Shown: piece by piece, positions 7,254 to 8,848 of the stretch | Layout of the letters: each line of letters begins with the position of its first letter | Position numbering within the stretch: the first letter of the stretch is position 1 | Origin: CALRBF01 sp041164045 | GTDB lineage: Bacteria > Patescibacteriota > Minisyncoccia > SW-4-49-11 | Assembly (NCBI GenBank): GCA_041164045.1 | Contig: JBEAQD010000028.1 | Span: 1 to 8,848 of the forward strand | DNA length: 8,848 nucleotides | Reading direction: 5' to 3' | Program-made: the position numbers and the translations under genes | The notes under the pieces: model-generated | What the model saw: the letters and a program-made list of their open reading frames with translations, nothing else | Told to the model about the DNA's origin: nothing | Databases searched by the model: none

Positions 7254-8315
7254 TTAGTATCCCCTGTCTTCAATATATTGAATTAATTGATTTAAGGCGA
7301 GTCTAGTATCATATGTAATATTTTGCTCTGCACTAGTAATTTGCTTAGCTTGATCTAAATATTCTTTTACCTTTTCACGAGTATAAGATAAGGCCCCTGT
7401 TTTTGCAAATAAATTAATAATTCTAGCCTGATCGATCTCATTAATTTCAGAATTACCCCAATAACTTTCTAACTCTAAAATATTATCTTTAGTCCCATTA
7501 TCTAATATATATTGAGTCAAAAAAGTATGTTGATGTTCTCTTATATCTGATAAAATAGATTTTTTAATAACCTTAGGATCAGCAATAATATCTAAAATAT
7601 CATCCTGAGTTTGGAATGCAAGTCCCAAAGCTGTACCAAAATCCACACAGAATTTCAAAAGCTCTTTTTGCTTCCCAGCCAGAGTCACACCTATTTGCAT
7701 TGGTCTTACAAAAGTATATCCAGCTGTTTTGAGTCTCATTTTAGTTTCTATGAGTTTTGAGTCAATTGAATCTCTAGTCATCACATTCACATCTATCATC
7801 TGACCTATTGCAACTTCATCTATCATCTGATAGAAAATTTTCCAAGCTTCAGTATAATTAGGCAAATGATTAAATTGATGGAATCTACCAATAGCCCACG
7901 AAAATAGTAAATCTCCTACTAATATAGCCTGAGAATGACCATAATGATCTCTATTGGCAACATTTCTATGATTGTCGTGCATACCCTTGGAGACAAAAGT
8001 ATGTAGGGTATCTACTCGATGCCTCATCTTACCCTCATCAATAACATCATCATGTATTAAAGCAAAAGCGTGAAAAACTTCTAAAGAAACCAATAAATCC
8101 ATTACTTCTTCCTTATTATCACAACCTAAAGTTTCGTATAAAGTGTACGCCATATAAGGACGAATACATTTACCTCCTCCAATAATAGATTTGGCATAAT
8201 TGATAATTTTTAAAATTTCAGCATCTTGAGTATATTCAGAATATTCCTCAAATTTGTCCTCAATAGCTTTTGCTAATACAGACTGAAATGCAGTCTTAAA
8301 TTCAACTATATTCAT
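7254..8315 (-). CDS. Polyprenyl diphosphate synthase, probably GGPP synthase
   Basis: Trans-isoprenyl diphosphate synthase, 353 residues. It condenses IPP onto allylic diphosphates and is metal dependent. GGGKCIRPYM (from residue 46) is the IPP-binding GGKxxRP region. The first aspartate-rich motif is HDDVID (DDxxD at 89-93), followed by RHR. GHSQAILVGDLLFSWA is typical of the family. The second aspartate-rich motif is QTQDDILD (DDILD at 238-242). Phe84, five residues before the first motif, is the position that sets chain length in archaeal-type (type I) GGPP synthases, which suits a C20 product. The insertion between RHRVDTLH and the GHSQAI region resembles actinobacterial IdsA-like enzymes. 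The adjacent downstream phytoene synthase would use GGPP, supporting the product call, but a longer chain cannot be excluded. The ATG at 8315 has no clear Shine-Dalgarno. A terminator lies upstream, so transcription must begin between about 8316 and 8380. Confidence 0.9.
   Translation of the reverse strand: MNIVEFKTAFQSVLAKAIEDKFEEYSEYTQDAEILKIINYAKSIIGGGKCIRPYMAYTLYETLGCDNKEEVMDLLVSLEVFHAFALIHDDVIDEGKMRHRVDTLHTFVSKGMHDNHRNVANRDHYGHSQAILVGDLLFSWAIGRFHQFNHLPNYTEAWKIFYQMIDEVAIGQMIDVNVMTRDSIDSKLIETKMRLKTAGYTFVRPMQIGVTLAGKQKELLKFCVDFGTALGLAFQTQDDILDIIADPKVIKKSILSDIREHQHTFLTQYILDNGTKDNILELESYWGNSEINEIDQARIINLFAKTGALSYTREKVKEYLDQAKQITSAEQNITYDTRLALNQLIQYIEDRGY
7261..7265 (-). promoter_or_regulatory. 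Putative Shine-Dalgarno of crtB
   Basis: AGGGG on the minus strand, 11 bases before the ATG at 7249 and inside the last codons of the GGPP synthase gene. The spacing is a little long, but it favours the ATG over the upstream TTG at 7273, which would place this site inside the coding region. Confidence 0.45.
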
Positions 8316-8352
8316 ATTTAACTAAGGGTATAATTTATCAAGCTCTATTTAG

Positions 8353-8379
8353 TGTATACTATATTTAAAGTCTTTACAA
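8353..8379 (-). promoter_or_regulatory. Weak promoter candidate for the GGPP synthase/crtB operon
   Basis: TTGTAA (8379 to 8374) and TATACA (8358 to 8353) on the minus strand, spaced 15 bases, directly after the upstream terminator. The spacing is short and there is no TG extension, unlike the other four promoters. Some promoter is expected here because of the terminator, but this exact placement is uncertain. Confidence 0.25.
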
Positions 8380-8380
8380 T

Positions 8381-8404
8381 AAAAACCGGATATACCGGCT
8401 TTTA
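8381..8404 (-). terminator. Intrinsic terminator of the small membrane-protein gene
   Basis: In the minus-strand RNA, AAAAGCCGG pairs with CCGGUUUUU around a UAUAU loop: four G/C pairs, one G-U and four A-U pairs, ending in the U-run. It begins about 27 bases after the TAG stop at 8431. On the plus strand the same hairpin is followed by CTTTTATT, but there is no plus-strand gene to serve. Confidence 0.7.
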
Positions 8405-8430
8405 TTATCATAAAGCTAAGACACAGCTTA

Positions 8431-8670
8431 CTATTCTTTATCGTTCTGTAATTTCTGAAGTTCTTCTTGTTGCTGCTTCTGTTGTTGTTCTTGCTTATAC
8501 TCTTGATATGAAGTTAATCCCAAATATGATAATGCAAATAGAACCTGGTAAAGAACCAAGGTAACAGCAACTAAGATCACCATTGCCTTTAATGCATAAC
8601 GAGTTATAATTTCTGTCTTGTAGATAAACTCTTTGTGACTTGGATGCTTTTCTAATAGTTTTTTACTCAT
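8431..8670 (-). CDS. Small single-pass membrane protein, unknown function
   Basis: 79 residues, not recognised as a known family. A charged N-terminus of about 27 residues (MSKKLLEKHPSHKEF...) precedes one hydrophobic segment at about 29-50 (MVILVAVTLVLY...LSYLG). A polar Q/E/K-rich tail (about 55-79, with QQQ runs) is probably helical and may form a coiled coil. No signal-peptidase motif is evident. The positive N-terminus would favour it staying in the cytoplasm with the tail outside, but the tail is also charged, so topology is uncertain. The gene is supported by its own extended -10 promoter, with the ATG about 25 bases after the predicted start, and by an intrinsic terminator just after the stop. 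That makes it a monocistronic unit, more convincing than its length alone. The overlapping plus-strand frame lacks such signals. Role unknown; small membrane subunits or envelope proteins look like this. Confidence 0.7.
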   Translation of the reverse strand: MSKKLLEKHPSHKEFIYKTEIITRYALKAMVILVAVTLVLYQVLFALSYLGLTSYQEYKQEQQQKQQQEELQKLQNDKE

Positions 8671-8700
8671 ATTTATAATATATTAGTTATTATGCATACA

Positions 8701-8729
8701 ATTATATCATATTATAAAATTTTTGTCTA
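8701..8729 (-). promoter_or_regulatory. Promoter of the small membrane-protein gene, extended -10
   Basis: On the minus strand, -35 TAGACA (8729 to 8724, five of six matches to TTGACA) is spaced 17 bases from -10 TATAAT (8706 to 8701). TGA stands before the -10, giving TATGATATAAT. It is the best match to the sigma-70 consensus in the window. The leader to the ATG at 8670 is about 25 bases, A/T-only apart from GC in TATGCATA, and has no Shine-Dalgarno. Confidence 0.75.
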
Positions 8730-8731
8730 GT

Positions 8732-8762
8732 AAAAGACCCCGCCTTAAAAGGCGGGGCTTTT
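8732..8762. terminator. Strong GC hairpin: terminator, or transposon right-end hairpin
   Basis: CCCCGCC (8738-8744) pairs perfectly with GGCGGGG (8751-8757) around TTAAAA, whose ends can pair further. A-rich and T-rich arms flank both sides, so each strand ends in a CTTTT or TCTTTT run: a bidirectional intrinsic terminator by form. It begins about 20 bases after the stop of the truncated gene at the right edge, so it would end that minus-strand transcript. If that gene is an IS200/IS605 transposase, the hairpin could instead be the right-end structure the enzyme recognises. Confidence 0.7.
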
Positions 8763-8781
8763 ACATAGAAAGAAGCATGAT

Positions 8782-8848
8782 TTAGGGAATTTCTCTTTGG
8801 TTTTTTATGTATTCTCTAATTACTTTTTCGTTTTTTAACCCTACGGAT
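8782..8848 (-). CDS. C-terminal end of a truncated gene, possibly IS200/IS605 TnpA transposase
   Basis: Only the last 21 codons and a TAA stop lie in the window; the gene continues past the right edge. The tail reads SVGLKNEKV-IREYIKNQ-REIP. The pattern SVG...VIREYIKNQ resembles the C-terminus of IS200/IS605 Y1 transposases, in which a final helix (roughly V-I-x-x-Y-I-x-x-Q) follows a (S/T)VG turn. That is recognition from memory on 21 residues and no catalytic residue is visible, so it is tentative. The other two minus-strand frames are closed by stops within the same stretch, which supports this frame. A GC hairpin follows about 20 bases after the stop, as expected for a terminator or an element end. 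Confidence 0.5.
   Translation of the reverse strand, partial: SVGLKNEKVIREYIKNQREIP

Noticed and set aside
7250..7273. TTG start for crtB giving 8 extra residues and a 20-base overlap
   Set aside because: TTG is a weak start, no Shine-Dalgarno precedes it, and the ATG at 7249 has AGGGG upstream and gives a normal family length.
8352..8564. Plus-strand 70-codon open frame with a GTG start and a hydrophobic stretch
   Set aside because: It is antisense to the small membrane-protein gene, runs through that gene's terminator hairpin, has no ribosome-binding site or promoter core, and looks like no known family. Its hydrophobicity mirrors the codons of the opposite gene.
1..8848. Alternative genetic code (UGA as Gly or Trp) as in Gracilibacteria or Mycoplasma
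   Set aside because: All genes are full length under the standard code, conserved Trp and Gly positions use ordinary codons, and no frame needs UGA readthrough.
1..8848. CRISPR arrays, tRNA or rRNA genes, riboswitches (including a T-box before the synthetase genes)
   Set aside because: I saw no spaced direct repeats, no tRNA cloverleaf or rRNA core sequence. The gaps before tyrS and leuS (123 and 45 bases) lack a T-box sequence and terminator arrangement.

Overview
The window is a compact, AT-rich bacterial chromosome segment. Every gene I can support lies on the minus strand, so transcription runs from the right edge to the left. RecA and the two bacterial-type aminoacyl-tRNA synthetases show that the host is a bacterium. 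High AT content, very short gaps, few Shine-Dalgarno sequences and an HLGR-type tyrosyl-tRNA synthetase would suit a reduced-genome lineage such as Patescibacteria/CPR. That placement is an inference and is not proven here. All genes read through under the standard code and end in TAA or TAG.

In transcription order, the window opens with the last 21 codons of an edge-truncated gene whose tail resembles an IS200/IS605 TnpA transposase, followed by a strong GC-rich hairpin. Next is a self-contained unit of promoter, 79-residue single-pass membrane protein and intrinsic terminator. An isoprenoid pair follows: an all-trans polyprenyl diphosphate synthase, probably making GGPP, and a phytoene synthase. 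Together they would commit C5 precursors to a C40 carotenoid backbone.

A strong extended -10 promoter then drives recA, followed 2 and 3 bases later by two tandem histidine-phosphatase-fold phosphoglycerate mutase genes. The first is a complete 2,3-bisphosphoglycerate-dependent enzyme. The second has lost the catalytic glutamate and the substrate-binding arginine pair while keeping the nucleophile histidine. Leucyl-tRNA synthetase and a nearly complete tyrosyl-tRNA synthetase follow, each with its own promoter. Between them is a small GC-rich palindrome that looks like a dispersed repeat.

No obviously new multi-gene system is present. The most interesting signals are the degenerate mutase paralog in the recA transcription unit, the GGPP/phytoene synthase pair, and one nearly identical promoter core (TATGnTATAAT) in front of four separate units. 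There is no gene-free stretch longer than 300 bases; the longest is about 123 bases, between leuS and tyrS.
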